DNA from: Halopiger goleimassiliensis
Lineage (GTDB): Archaea > Halobacteriota > Halobacteria > Halobacteriales > Natrialbaceae
Length of the DNA stretch: 64,000 bases
Reading direction: 5' to 3'
NCBI RefSeq assembly: GCF_000455345.1
Contig: NZ_HG315690.1
Coordinates: 2,183,360-2,247,359 of the forward strand
Shown here: positions 37,445 to 46,019 of the stretch, in pieces
How positions within the stretch are numbered: the first letter of the stretch is position 1
Layout of the letters: each line of letters opens with the position of its first letter
Notes under the pieces: model-generated
Seen by the model: the letters and a program-made list of their open reading frames with translations, nothing else
Told to the model about the DNA's origin: nothing
Databases searched by the model: none
Made by a program: the position numbers and the translations under genes

Positions 37445-38434
37445 TCAGACGAGCTTTCGGAGGAAGGCGTAGCCGGCGTCGCGGAGTTTGTCCGGAAGAA
37501 AGCGAGCGTAGACGCCGAACTGGGCCAGCGGCCCGACCGGATACCGCGCCGGCGGCTCGGGCGTCGTCGCCGCCTCGAGGATGGCCGCCGCGACGTCTTC
37601 GGGGTCGGAGGCGAAGGGACCGCCCGAGCCGCCGCCGACCAGTTGCATCTCGTCGTACAGTTCGTACAGCGTCTCGTAGGCCGGCGTCTGCTCGGCCTCG
37701 GGAAGTTCGTCGTCCACGCGGTCGGCGAAGTTCGTGTCGACCGGCCCCGGTTCGACGACGACGACGTCGATACCGAACTCCTCGGTTTCGGCGCGCAGGG
37801 AGTCGCTCATCGCCTCGAGGGCGTGTTTCGAGCCGGCGTACGCGCCGGAGCCGGGTACCGAGATGCGCCCGATGACGCTCGAGAGGTTGACGATCCGCCC
37901 CTCGCCCTGGGCGCGCATGTGTGGCAAGGCGGCGCGGACGAGCCGGTGAGGCCCGTAGACGTTGACGTCGAACTGCCGGTGGAGGTCGGCCGTCGAGACG
38001 TCCTCGAGCGGTCCCATCTGGGCGTAGCCGGCGTTGTTGACCAGACAGTCGATCGCACCGCCTTCCTCGACGGTCTCCTCGACTGCCCGCGAGACCTGAT
38101 CGGGGTCGGTGACGTCGAGCGCGAGCGTGTGACAGCCCGCTTCGGCGAGGTCCTCGACGTCGTCGGGGTTGCGCGCCGTCGCGACGACGAACCAGTCGGC
38201 CTCGAGGAACGCTTCGGCGGTCGCCCGCCCGATACCCGACGAGCAGCCGGTGATCAGGACGGTCTTCTTGCGGGTGTAGCGGTCTTCGCTCGACGATCGG
38301 GTCGTCTCACGGTCGCCGTCCGGTCCGGGATCGGTCTCCGGCCCCGGCTCCGAGTTTGTCCCGGGGTCGTCCTCCACGACGGTGCGGTCGGCCCCGTCGT
38401 CGGCGGTCTCCTCGACGTCCTCAGCGGTAGCCAT
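37445..38434 (-). CDS. Short-chain dehydrogenase/reductase
   Basis: 329 residues. An acidic linker of about 55 residues precedes a classical SDR: cofactor motif TGCSSGIG, NNAG, catalytic Ser in LSSVIGRIS and YAGSK (Tyr and Lys). Arg in TARNPDD after strand 2 favours NADP(H). The substrate is unknown. The acidic N-terminal extension is unusual for the family and might be disordered. Upstream, endonuclease V is on the same strand. Confidence 0.87.
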   Translation of the reverse strand: MATAEDVEETADDGADRTVVEDDPGTNSEPGPETDPGPDGDRETTRSSSEDRYTRKKTVLITGCSSGIGRATAEAFLEADWFVVATARNPDDVEDLAEAGCHTLALDVTDPDQVSRAVEETVEEGGAIDCLVNNAGYAQMGPLEDVSTADLHRQFDVNVYGPHRLVRAALPHMRAQGEGRIVNLSSVIGRISVPGSGAYAGSKHALEAMSDSLRAETEEFGIDVVVVEPGPVDTNFADRVDDELPEAEQTPAYETLYELYDEMQLVGGGSGGPFASDPEDVAAAILEAATTPEPPARYPVGPLAQFGVYARFLPDKLRDAGYAFLRKLV

Positions 38435-38515
38435 GTGTGACCGCTACGGGCGAGGGTCCCTAAGTTTCGATGGTTTGTCTCGGCGATTGGAACGTCTCGA
38501 ACGCCAACGTGTCGG

Positions 38516-39349
38516 TCACTCCACGACCTCGGCTTTCGCCGCCGTCGCGTAGCTGTCGGCCAGTCGCACCGGCTCCGGGAGTTTGTACCCCGACGCGAGC
38601 GCGAGGACGACGTCCGCGGCCGTTTCGGGACCGACGCGGTGACCGGGGCTGACGTACAGCGGGTTGATGTAGCGGTTCGGCGAGTCGTACTGGCGGGTCT
38701 GGACGGCGTAGCCGAGCAGCGTTCCGTCGGGAGCCTCCACGTTCGAGTCGGCCTCGATCGGTATCCGCGACCCCGCCGGGAGCTCCGACGTGCGCTCGGT
38801 CGGCTGGCCACACAGCAGGCTCTTGGCCACGCCCACGCTCGGCACGTCGAGCACGACACCCATGTGCGTCGCGATGCCGGCCTCCCGGAAGTGAATGCGG
38901 CCGCTGCCGTCGAACAGCAACAGGTCGGGATCGACCGACAGCGCCTCGAGCGCCGCCAGAATCGGCTTCCCCTCACGGAAGGAGAGCAGTCCGGGGATGT
39001 AGGGGATCTCGAGCGGGGTCACCGCGTGTGCACGTTCGATTACCTCGCCGCCGCGCGTGGCGACGACGGCAGAGAGCGCCCGATCCTGGTCGCCCTCGTC
39101 GTTGGTGAGAAACGACTGGTCGACGCCGACGACGATCGGTTCGTCGCTCGAGTCAGAGGGTGCCGCCGTCGAGTCCGAGAGCGTCGTCTGTGCGGGGTCG
39201 TCGCCGTCGTCCCCTCGGACGATAGCCTCGAGATCGAAGGGGTAATCGTCTTCGAAGACCGCGGCGTCGGCGATCTCGCGCTGGAGGGTTTCCATCTCCT
39301 CCCGGGAGCGGTCGGCATCCGGCTCGAGGTCGGGGCGTGGCTCGGTCAT
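38516..39349 (-). CDS. nfi: Endonuclease V
   Basis: 277 residues. The catalytic Asp in IVVGVDQSF, the wedge/loop PYIPGLLSFREG (normally PYIPGFLAFRE), and DGSGRIHFREAGIATHMGV with the metal site are present. It nicks DNA (or RNA) one nucleotide 3' of inosine, in repair of deaminated adenine. An acidic insert (about 45-70) splits the start from the catalytic core. The gene ends 81 bp from the SDR start and 44 bp after the rhomboid gene stop; all three are minus strand. Confidence 0.9.
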   Translation of the reverse strand: MTEPRPDLEPDADRSREEMETLQREIADAAVFEDDYPFDLEAIVRGDDGDDPAQTTLSDSTAAPSDSSDEPIVVGVDQSFLTNDEGDQDRALSAVVATRGGEVIERAHAVTPLEIPYIPGLLSFREGKPILAALEALSVDPDLLLFDGSGRIHFREAGIATHMGVVLDVPSVGVAKSLLCGQPTERTSELPAGSRIPIEADSNVEAPDGTLLGYAVQTRQYDSPNRYINPLYVSPGHRVGPETAADVVLALASGYKLPEPVRLADSYATAAKAEVVE

Positions 39350-39393
39350 ACGTCGAAGCTACGCGGGGAGAGGGATCAGTCGTGTGATCGTGA

Positions 39394-40377
39394 TCAGAAC
39401 CGTCGGCGTCCGCCCGGCCCACCCGGACCGCCCGGGCCGCCGGGTCCACCGGGGCCGCCACCGCCCAGCTGGAGTTGGCTGGGCGCGCGGACGTTCTGGG
39501 TGCGCTTGACGTACTCGCCGTACGCGAGGCCGACGAGCAACCCGACCAGGTGGGCGGCGTGGGCGATCTGGAACGCGCCGGCCCCGCCGCCGCCGATGAA
39601 GGCCAGGCTGATAAGCGCGAAGCCGCCGGTCAGCACCCACAGCGGCATCGGGATCATGAAGAAGAGGTAGACCCGCAGGTTCGGGTTCAGGATCGTCATC
39701 ACGCCGAGGATCGCCAGCCCAGCGCCGCTGGCTCCCAGAACACCCGGTGTGGCCAGCGTCACACCGCCTTCGAGCAGGCGCACACCGATCTGTCCCAGGC
39801 CGGCGAGCGCACCGCTGACGAGGAACAGGCCAAGGAACTCCTTCGAGCCGACGTACCGCTCCACGAGCGGCCCGAAGAAGAAGATCACGACGCTGTTGAA
39901 GAAGATGTGCATGAGGTCGCCGTGGGCAAAGATAGACGTCACCCAGGTCCAGACGTACTCGGGGTTGTACGGCGTCAGGACGAAGATAGATTCGTACAGC
40001 AACTGCGAATCGAGCGTCATGCGAAGACTGCCGACGGGTTCCAGCAGGAAGCTTGTGAGTTGCTGGAGGAAAAACGTCACCCACATCAGCGCCAACAGCG
40101 TGTAGGTCACGTTCCCGCGGAAGTACGCCAGCGGGCCGCCCGGCCCGGTGTCGACGGGAAGCTTCTCGAGCAGGCTCGAGCTGGCCGATTTCGAGGTCTG
40201 CGTGTTGACACTGTCGTCGAAGCCACTGTCGAAGACGCCGCTGGGATCGTTCCAGTTCTGGAGGCCGGAACAGTCGTGGTTTTCGGGAAGCCGATGTTCG
40301 GCACAGTAGGTGCCGCCACAGTGCCGACAGTTGTACGGCATGTTTTCGTCTTTCCCACACACGTCGCAGGTGGCCAT
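39394..40377 (-). CDS. Rhomboid intramembrane protease with N-terminal zinc finger and Gly-Pro tail
   Basis: 327 residues. An AN1-like zinc finger is at 1-37 (CDVCGKDEN, CRHCGGTYCAEHRLPENHDC). Six predicted helices follow; the catalytic Ser is in LGASGAG and the His in AHAAHLVG, both typical of rhomboids. HGDLMHIFFN matches the N-terminal oxyanion segment. The C-terminus is a (GGP)n run ending GGRRRF. It cleaves membrane proteins within the bilayer. The zinc finger probably faces the cytoplasm and may recruit substrates. The repeated tail is striking. Confidence 0.9.
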   Translation of the reverse strand: MATCDVCGKDENMPYNCRHCGGTYCAEHRLPENHDCSGLQNWNDPSGVFDSGFDDSVNTQTSKSASSSLLEKLPVDTGPGGPLAYFRGNVTYTLLALMWVTFFLQQLTSFLLEPVGSLRMTLDSQLLYESIFVLTPYNPEYVWTWVTSIFAHGDLMHIFFNSVVIFFFGPLVERYVGSKEFLGLFLVSGALAGLGQIGVRLLEGGVTLATPGVLGASGAGLAILGVMTILNPNLRVYLFFMIPMPLWVLTGGFALISLAFIGGGGAGAFQIAHAAHLVGLLVGLAYGEYVKRTQNVRAPSQLQLGGGGPGGPGGPGGPGGPGGRRRF

Positions 40378-40557
40378 TGCCCGGAGGTAAGAGTGGAACC
40401 GCTAAGGGGTTTGGGGTTCGTTGCTCGTATCGAACGGCGGTCCGCGGCCGGGAACGGGAGTCCGTGACCACCTCGAGTCGGTGCGCTCGGTCCCCGACGG
40501 GGTGTGAGCGTTCGACGGAGCTGTACATTTTTGCTCCCGCGACCCCCACATCCGGAC

Positions 40558-40998
40558 GTGCAAGCATACGAGCGCAAGCAACTGCTCGAGCGCGTCGAGC
40601 GGGAGGGGGCGACCGTCGGCGCGGACATCCCGGACACCATCGAGGTCCAGGGCGAGGAGATCGACCTCCAGCAGTTCGTCTTCGAGATCAAGCGCCGCGA
40701 GACGGTCCCGCCCGGCGAGCGCGACCGCGTCGAGCAGGCCAAACGGAACCTCCGTCGCGAACGCCTCGAGCGCCTCGAGCTGATCGAGGAGGGCGACATC
40801 ACGCGCGAGGAGGGCGAGGAACTGGCCCAGAGCATCATCGGCATCGATCGGGCGCTGAACGCCCTCGAGAGCCTGGGGCCGACCGACTTGGAGCGCGAAC
40901 AGCAGGCCCAGCAGGCCCAGGATCGCAAGCGCTGGATGTCGTTCCTCAAGAAGGCGCTAGGCCAGGACGACGACGGCGCAGCACGGAGGGGTCGGTAG
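40558..40998 (+). CDS. DUF5788-type haloarchaeal protein
   Basis: 146 residues from a GTG at 40558 (QAYERKQLLERVEREGATVG). Strongly helical and charged, with likely coiled-coil between 60 and 130 (RDRVEQAKRNLRRERLERLELI). I recall it as DUF5788, function unknown. The stop is immediately followed by the polX start, so it is likely translated with it; a link to DNA repair is possible. Confidence 0.72.
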   Translation: MQAYERKQLLERVEREGATVGADIPDTIEVQGEEIDLQQFVFEIKRRETVPPGERDRVEQAKRNLRRERLERLELIEEGDITREEGEELAQSIIGIDRALNALESLGPTDLEREQQAQQAQDRKRWMSFLKKALGQDDDGAARRGR

Positions 40999-42750
40999 AT
41001 GGCGACCAACGCCGAACTCGCCGGCCGGTTCGAGGAGTTCGCCGACCTGCTCGAGGCCGACGGGGTCGACTACAAACCACGGGCCTACCGCCGTGCGGCC
41101 GAGAACATCCGCGCCCATCCGGTTCCGATCGCCGACCGCGTCGAGGCCGGCGACGAGGACGTTCTCGAGGAGATCGACGGCGTCGGGGACGCCATCGCCT
41201 CGAAGATCGTCGAGTACGTCGAGACCGGCACGATCGAGGAACTCGAGGAGCTACGGGCCGAGTTGCCGATCGACGTCGCCGACATCACCCGCATCGAGGG
41301 CGTCGGTCCGAAGACGGCGGGCAAACTCTACCGCGAACTCGGGATCGAGACGCTCGACGACCTCGAGGCGGCCGCCGAGAACGGCGAGATCCAGGAGGTC
41401 AAGGGGTTCGGCTCGAAGACCGAACAGAACATCCGCGAGAACCTCGAGTTCGCCCGCCAGGTCGGCCAGCGACACCTCCTGGGCGAGGCCCGACCGCTCG
41501 CGGACGACGTGCTCGCGTACCTCGAGTCGCTCGAGGCCGTCGAACGGTGCGAGGTCGCGGGGTCGATCCGGCGCTGGCGCGAGACGATCGGCGACGTGGA
41601 CGTGCTCGTCGGGACCGACGCCGGCGAGGAGGTGATCGAGGCGTTCGTGAACTGGGACTCCGTCGACAGGGAGATCGAGTCCGGCCCCGAGAAGGCGAGC
41701 GTCCGGGTCGGCGAGATTCGCGTCGACCTGCGCGTGGTCGTCCCCGAGGAGTTCGGCTCCGCGCTGCAGTATTTCACGGGGTGCAAGGACCACAACGTCC
41801 GTCTTCGAAACTACGCGATCGACCGGGGGATGAAGCTGAACGAGTACGGCGCGTTCGACGTCAGCGACCTCGACGACGAGGCGTCGGGCCAGCGCGTCGG
41901 CGACCGCGTCGCCGGCGCAACCGAGGCAGGGATGTACGAGGCCCTCGGCCTGCCCTGGATTCCACCCGAGTTGCGCGAGGACCGCGGCGAACTCGAGGCC
42001 GCCGAGCGCGGCGCGTTGCCCGACCTCGTGGAGCGCGAGGAGATCCGCGGCGACCTCCACACCCACACCGAGTGGTCCGACGGCAACACCTCGATCGAGG
42101 CGATGGTCGAGGCCGCGGAGGCCCGAGGCTACGACTACTACGCCGTCGCCGACCACGCCGAGGGGCCAGGCATCGTCGGCGACGTCGGCCTCTCGGACAC
42201 CGAGATCCTCGAGCAGGTCGAGGCGATCCGCGAGGTCGACGCCGCGAGCGAGGTCGACGTCTTCGCGGGGATCGAGGCCAACGTCGACGCCGACGGCGAG
42301 ATCGGCCTCTCCGCGGAGGTGATCGACGCGCTAGACCTGATCGTCGCCTCGCCCCACAGCGGCCTGAGCCAAGACGCCGAGACGGCGACCGAACGGCTCG
42401 TTCGGGCCGTCGAGAACCCCGCCGTCGACGTGCTGGGCCACCCGAGCGGCCGGCTACTCAACGAGCGCTCGGGGCTGGACTTCGACGCCACCGCGCTCGG
42501 CGAGGCGGCCGCCGAACACGACACGGCGCTCGAGATCAACGCCAATCCCCGACGGCTGGACCTGTGGGGCAGCGCCGTCCAGGCCGCGGTCGAGGAGGGC
42601 GCTCCCATCGCCGTCAATACGGACGCCCACCAGCCGGCAACGCTCGAGTACGTCCGCTGGGGCGTCCACACCGCCCGACGAGGGTGGGCCGAGGCCGACG
42701 ACGTGATCAACACCTGGGACGTCGACGACCTCCGGGCGTTCCTGCACTAA
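40999..42750 (+). CDS. polX: Family X DNA polymerase with PHP domain
   Basis: 583 residues. N-terminal HhH repeats (EEIDGVGDAIASKI, RIEGVGPKTAGKLY, EVKGFGSKTEQNI) precede the pol beta-type palm with GSIRRWRETIGDVDVLV (catalytic Asp pair) and VDLRVVV (third Asp). The C-terminal PHP domain (from about 350) has DLHTHTEWSDG and VNTDAHQP, typical of the 3'-5' exonuclease/phosphatase activity of bacterial-type PolX. It fills gaps in base excision repair. The length is normal. It directly follows the DUF5788 gene. Confidence 0.93.
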   Translation: MATNAELAGRFEEFADLLEADGVDYKPRAYRRAAENIRAHPVPIADRVEAGDEDVLEEIDGVGDAIASKIVEYVETGTIEELEELRAELPIDVADITRIEGVGPKTAGKLYRELGIETLDDLEAAAENGEIQEVKGFGSKTEQNIRENLEFARQVGQRHLLGEARPLADDVLAYLESLEAVERCEVAGSIRRWRETIGDVDVLVGTDAGEEVIEAFVNWDSVDREIESGPEKASVRVGEIRVDLRVVVPEEFGSALQYFTGCKDHNVRLRNYAIDRGMKLNEYGAFDVSDLDDEASGQRVGDRVAGATEAGMYEALGLPWIPPELREDRGELEAAERGALPDLVEREEIRGDLHTHTEWSDGNTSIEAMVEAAEARGYDYYAVADHAEGPGIVGDVGLSDTEILEQVEAIREVDAASEVDVFAGIEANVDADGEIGLSAEVIDALDLIVASPHSGLSQDAETATERLVRAVENPAVDVLGHPSGRLLNERSGLDFDATALGEAAAEHDTALEINANPRRLDLWGSAVQAAVEEGAPIAVNTDAHQPATLEYVRWGVHTARRGWAEADDVINTWDVDDLRAFLH

Positions 42751-42793
42751 CCGGGACCCGGAATCGCTCGACACGCGACGCGTTCGACCCACT

Positions 42794-43300
42794 ATGCGAC
42801 TCCTCCTCGACGTCATGTGCGGCGGTCTCGTCTCCTACCTCCGGATGTGCGACCACGACACCGTCTACGCCGGCGACCGCGGGGTCGAGGCCGACGATCG
42901 GCTGCTCGAGGTCGCTCGCGAGGAGTCCCGGACGCTCGTGACCCGGGACGTCCACCTCTCGAACCGTGCCGACGCAGCGATTTTACTCGAGTCCCGCGAC
43001 GTCGAGGCGCAGTTGGCCGAACTCGCCGCGGCAGGGGTCGATCTCACGCTGACGACCGACCCCAGCTACTGCGGGCGGTGTAACGGGCCGCTCGAGACGG
43101 TCGAGGAATCGGCCTCGACGCCCGACTACGCGCCCGATCCCGCGACGACGGCCGTCTGGCGTTGTCGCGCCTGTGGCCAGCACTTCTGGCGCGGGAGCCA
43201 CTGGGACCGGGTCCGGAAGACGCTCGAGCGAGTGACTCGAGTCGTCGAAGACGAACGCGGGAGCGACGGCGGCGGTCGCGAACGGGGGCGACGAGAGTGA
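42794..43300 (+). CDS. Mut7-C RNase domain protein
   Basis: 168 residues. The N-terminal PIN-like fold (RLLLDVMCGGLVSYLRMCDHDT, ESRTLVTRDVHLSNR) with conserved acidic residues is followed by a zinc ribbon (CGRCNGPLE and CRACGQHFWRGSHWDRV). This is the complete Mut7-C architecture, expected to be an RNase. The end is Arg/Gly-rich. It follows polX by 43 bp and may share its transcript. Confidence 0.88.
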   Translation: MRLLLDVMCGGLVSYLRMCDHDTVYAGDRGVEADDRLLEVAREESRTLVTRDVHLSNRADAAILLESRDVEAQLAELAAAGVDLTLTTDPSYCGRCNGPLETVEESASTPDYAPDPATTAVWRCRACGQHFWRGSHWDRVRKTLERVTRVVEDERGSDGGGRERGRRE

Positions 43301-43348
43301 AGAAGAGGCCGACGATCGATAGGGGGCTATCGGCCGGACCGCGGACGT

Positions 43349-43555
43349 TCAGCGGTTCAGGACGAACGAGACGTGTAGCGTCGTGCGATACTGCTCGATC
43401 GATCCGCCGTCGACCTCCGCGGTCTGTGACATGACTTCGATCCCGCTGATGTTCTCGAGCGTCTCCTCGGCGTCCTCGAGCGCGTTCTCCGCGGCGTCCT
43501 CCCAGGACTCGCTCGAGTTGCCGGTCAGTTCGATGACCTTGACTGTTTCGGGCAT
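43349..43555 (-). CDS. Dodecin (flavin storage protein)
   Basis: 68 residues, the normal dodecin size. The first strand PETVKVIELTGNSSESWEDAAENAL and the later VSQTAEV-type strand (VMSQTAEVDGGSI) match. The family's Trp that sandwiches the flavin is in SESWED. Twelve copies form a hollow shell that binds riboflavin or FMN, best characterised in Halobacterium. It is a single gene converging with the Mut7-C gene. Confidence 0.93.
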   Translation of the reverse strand: MPETVKVIELTGNSSESWEDAAENALEDAEETLENISGIEVMSQTAEVDGGSIEQYRTTLHVSFVLNR

Positions 43556-43646
43556 GACCACTGGGGAATGCACCGCTGGCGTGGATAGGGGTTCGGCGTG
43601 AGAATGCCACCCACGACGACGAACGCGAACACTGGCGGTCGATTCG

Positions 43647-44051
43647 TCAGTCCGAAACGCCGTCGAACTGCAGTTTCGTGGGGGTGTCACCCGTCACGTC
43701 GGTGACGAGAATGCCGCCCTCGCTGGCCCGGGCGCGCTCGACGAACGGCCGGATTTCGTCGAAGCCGTCGGCGACCGCGATGGTTCGCCGGTCGACGTCG
43801 TACTCGATGATGCCGTATTCCTCGAGGCGCGGCAGGTGGTCGTGATGCAGGGAGATGGCGAGGCGTCGGCGCGCGTCCTCGTCCTCGGCGTCGGTGGAGT
43901 CCTCGCTCTCGACGACGGCGAGACGATGCGCGACGTTCTCGACGGACCGTCGGTCCGTCTCCAGCAGCAGGTACAGGAGCCGTCGGCGTCGACGATGCGA
44001 CAACAGGTCGTAGACGCGATCCACCGTCTCTGACCGCATCTCTTCGTTCAT
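43647..44051 (-). CDS. DUF7344-type winged-helix protein
   Basis: 134 residues starting NEEMRSETVDRVYDLLSHRRRR. The winged-helix domain carries HHDHLPRLEEYGIIEYDVDRRTI, the same pattern as the membrane-linked relative at 19308-19955. Here no membrane helix follows. A DNA-binding role is likely but no target is known. The upstream in-frame extension (about 30 codons) would run through the AT-rich promoter and is rejected. Confidence 0.78.
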   Translation of the reverse strand: MNEEMRSETVDRVYDLLSHRRRRRLLYLLLETDRRSVENVAHRLAVVESEDSTDAEDEDARRRLAISLHHDHLPRLEEYGIIEYDVDRRTIAVADGFDEIRPFVERARASEGGILVTDVTGDTPTKLQFDGVSD

Positions 44052-44144
44052 GCTACGGTCACCGTCTACCACTATTACTGATAGAAACCTTCCTCCAAAG
44101 TTATTTGGGTCCGGTCGCTGACCGCGGGGGGACGGCACCGCCAC

Positions 44145-44828
44145 CTATTCTCCGGCACGAACGCGCTCGAGGACGGCCAGCGTCCCGTCGGCGTGGGCGT
44201 CCTCGAGCACCTCGTCGGCCGCCCGCTTCGCGTGGTCGTCCGCGTTGGCGACGGCGAAGCTCCGGCCCGTCCGCTCGAACGTCGAGACGTCGTTGATCGA
44301 GTCGCCGACCGCGACGCAGTCGGCCGGGTCGAAGCCGACGTGGGCGGCGACCGTCTCGAGCCCGTCGCCCTTGTTCGGCTCGGGGTCTTTGACGTGGTAG
44401 GCGTAACCCGTGTCGACGACCTCGAGGCCGTGTTCCGCGGCGATTTCGCGGAGCGGTTCGAGCGGTTGCTCGAGGTTGACGGCCACCTCGGTCTCGCGCC
44501 AGCGGTTGACCGTCTCCTCGCGACCCCAGCCCAGATCGTAGCCAGCCGCACGGTACGCCTCGACGACGGCCTCTGCGGCCTCGCGATCCGCCCGATAGAA
44601 GACGTCCTCGCCCGTGTAGACGACGCCGCCGTTCTCGGCGACGACGAGCTCCGGGATTCCGGCGAAGTGACAGAGCGCAACGGGGTAGGGGAACGCCTTC
44701 CCGGTGGCGATCACGACGGGAGCCTCCCACTCGCGCAGCGGGTCGAAGACCCGCGGATCGATGCCCCATCCCTCGAGGCGGGTCAGCGTCCCGTCGACGT
44801 CGAGCACAAGCGGCGGATCGGCTGTCAT
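44145..44828 (-). CDS. pgp: Phosphoglycolate phosphatase, archaeal HAD type
   Basis: 227 residues. The HAD nucleophile motif is VLDVDGTLTR, motif II is VIATGK, and motif III/IV GDSINDVSTFE closes the active site; VAENGG and NKGDGLETV match the Cof-type cap. Archaeal Pgp removes phosphate from 2-phosphoglycolate. Other sugar phosphates cannot be excluded. It is transcribed in the same direction as the glycerol membrane-protein gene 75 bp upstream, but no operon is certain. Confidence 0.88.
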   Translation of the reverse strand: MTADPPLVLDVDGTLTRLEGWGIDPRVFDPLREWEAPVVIATGKAFPYPVALCHFAGIPELVVAENGGVVYTGEDVFYRADREAAEAVVEAYRAAGYDLGWGREETVNRWRETEVAVNLEQPLEPLREIAAEHGLEVVDTGYAYHVKDPEPNKGDGLETVAAHVGFDPADCVAVGDSINDVSTFERTGRSFAVANADDHAKRAADEVLEDAHADGTLAVLERVRAGE

Positions 44829-44903
44829 ACCGGCACCTGCGGCGCTGTCGCCAAAAGTCGTCCGATCACGATCTCGAGACGTCGAAAACGGTCCGTCGGG
44901 CCC

Positions 44904-46019
44904 CTAGAAAGTCGGGACCCAGGACGCGTCGGGGAAGACTCCCGCGAAATACATGATTGCGACGAGGAACGTCCCGAAGACGATCGCGGCCGCCGGGGGG
45001 TCTACGTGCGTGTCGCCGTGGGCGTAGAAGACGCGCTGGAACAGTTCACCGAACAGCGCGCAGATCACGCCGAAGACGAGCGCGACGAGCAACGCGGGGC
45101 CTTCGCCGAGACCGGCGACGACGGCGTCGCCGTCGGCCATCACGGCGAGCGCGGCCGTCCCTGCTGGGAGCGTGATGTGGTGCGTAACGGGCACCTTCTC
45201 GATGCCGAGGTTGAGGAACAGCAGCGACGCCGCGCTGATCCCGAATCCGAGGAACGCCCTCCCAGTCACGATCGAGACCCAGCCGCCGAGAATCCCGACG
45301 AACGCGCCGAGCGTGGCGACGTGGGCCCACTTGTACTGGTGGCCGAGCCACGGTTCGACTTTGAGGCGAGCGGACGCCGACGAGTCGGCAGTCTCCTCCT
45401 GCTCCGGAACGATGGCGTCCCCGCCTTTCGGCGTCTCCGAATCGGTCACGCGCTCCCCGCCGTCCGTCGCTGGTCGACGCTCCTCGCGCTCGAACGGCGA
45501 CATGTCCAGGATGCCGCTGCCCCGAACCTTGCCGATGATGCTGTAGCCGAGGATCAGGCGATGGAAGATCGCGGACAGGACGACGCCCATCGCGATCGGA
45601 TCGTACGGCAGGGCGAGGGTATCGAAGGCGACCTGCATCCACCAGCCGAGCAGGCCGAAGCCAGCGCCGACGAAGAGCACGTCGGGTTTCGTCCCGAGCG
45701 CCTGCGCGATGTTCTTCGCCTGGTGGTAATCGTACTCGAAGCCGTCCATGTATCCTTTCTTCGCGGCGTAGGCGGTCGCGGCCACGCCGCCGCCGAAGCT
45801 GACCGCCGGGGAGAACGCCGGGCCGAACGCGATCGCGTTCGTGATCTGGGCGTAGTCCGGGCCGCCGACGAGTATCGCGGCTTCACCGGCGATCACCATG
45901 AATCCGGTAAAGACGAACGCCGGCAACGGGCCGAACGCCGCGCCGAACGCGCCGCCCCCCAGCGAGGCGACGATCTCCGGGAGGCTCGTAAGGGCGTCGA
46001 TCAGAGCGTTGACCGTCAT
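44904..46019 (-). CDS. Multi-pass membrane protein of the glycerol cluster (GlpX-like in haloarchaea)
   Basis: 371 residues with about eight hydrophobic helices and a central acidic loop (about 175-220, DGGERVTDSETPKGGDAIV). The N-terminus is Gly/Ala-rich (SLGGGAFGAAFGPLPAFVFTG). Haloarchaeal glpK genes are often followed by such a protein, proposed as a glycerol facilitator and labelled GlpX in Haloferax; it is unrelated to bacterial GlpX phosphatase. Its ATG overlaps the glpK stop by 4 bp, supporting a joint role in glycerol entry. Confidence 0.78.
   Translation of the reverse strand: MTVNALIDALTSLPEIVASLGGGAFGAAFGPLPAFVFTGFMVIAGEAAILVGGPDYAQITNAIAFGPAFSPAVSFGGGVAATAYAAKKGYMDGFEYDYHQAKNIAQALGTKPDVLFVGAGFGLLGWWMQVAFDTLALPYDPIAMGVVLSAIFHRLILGYSIIGKVRGSGILDMSPFEREERRPATDGGERVTDSETPKGGDAIVPEQEETADSSASARLKVEPWLGHQYKWAHVATLGAFVGILGGWVSIVTGRAFLGFGISAASLLFLNLGIEKVPVTHHITLPAGTAALAVMADGDAVVAGLGEGPALLVALVFGVICALFGELFQRVFYAHGDTHVDPPAAAIVFGTFLVAIMYFAGVFPDASWVPTF

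Noticed and set aside
39412-39470. Tandem repeat resembling a short CRISPR-like or minisatellite array
   Set aside because: The repeats are in frame and encode Gly-Gly-Pro in the rhomboid tail; no spacers exist.
40377-42941. 854-codon frame across the DUF5788-type and polX genes
   Set aside because: Arg/Gly/Pro-rich shadow of two well-supported genes in another frame.
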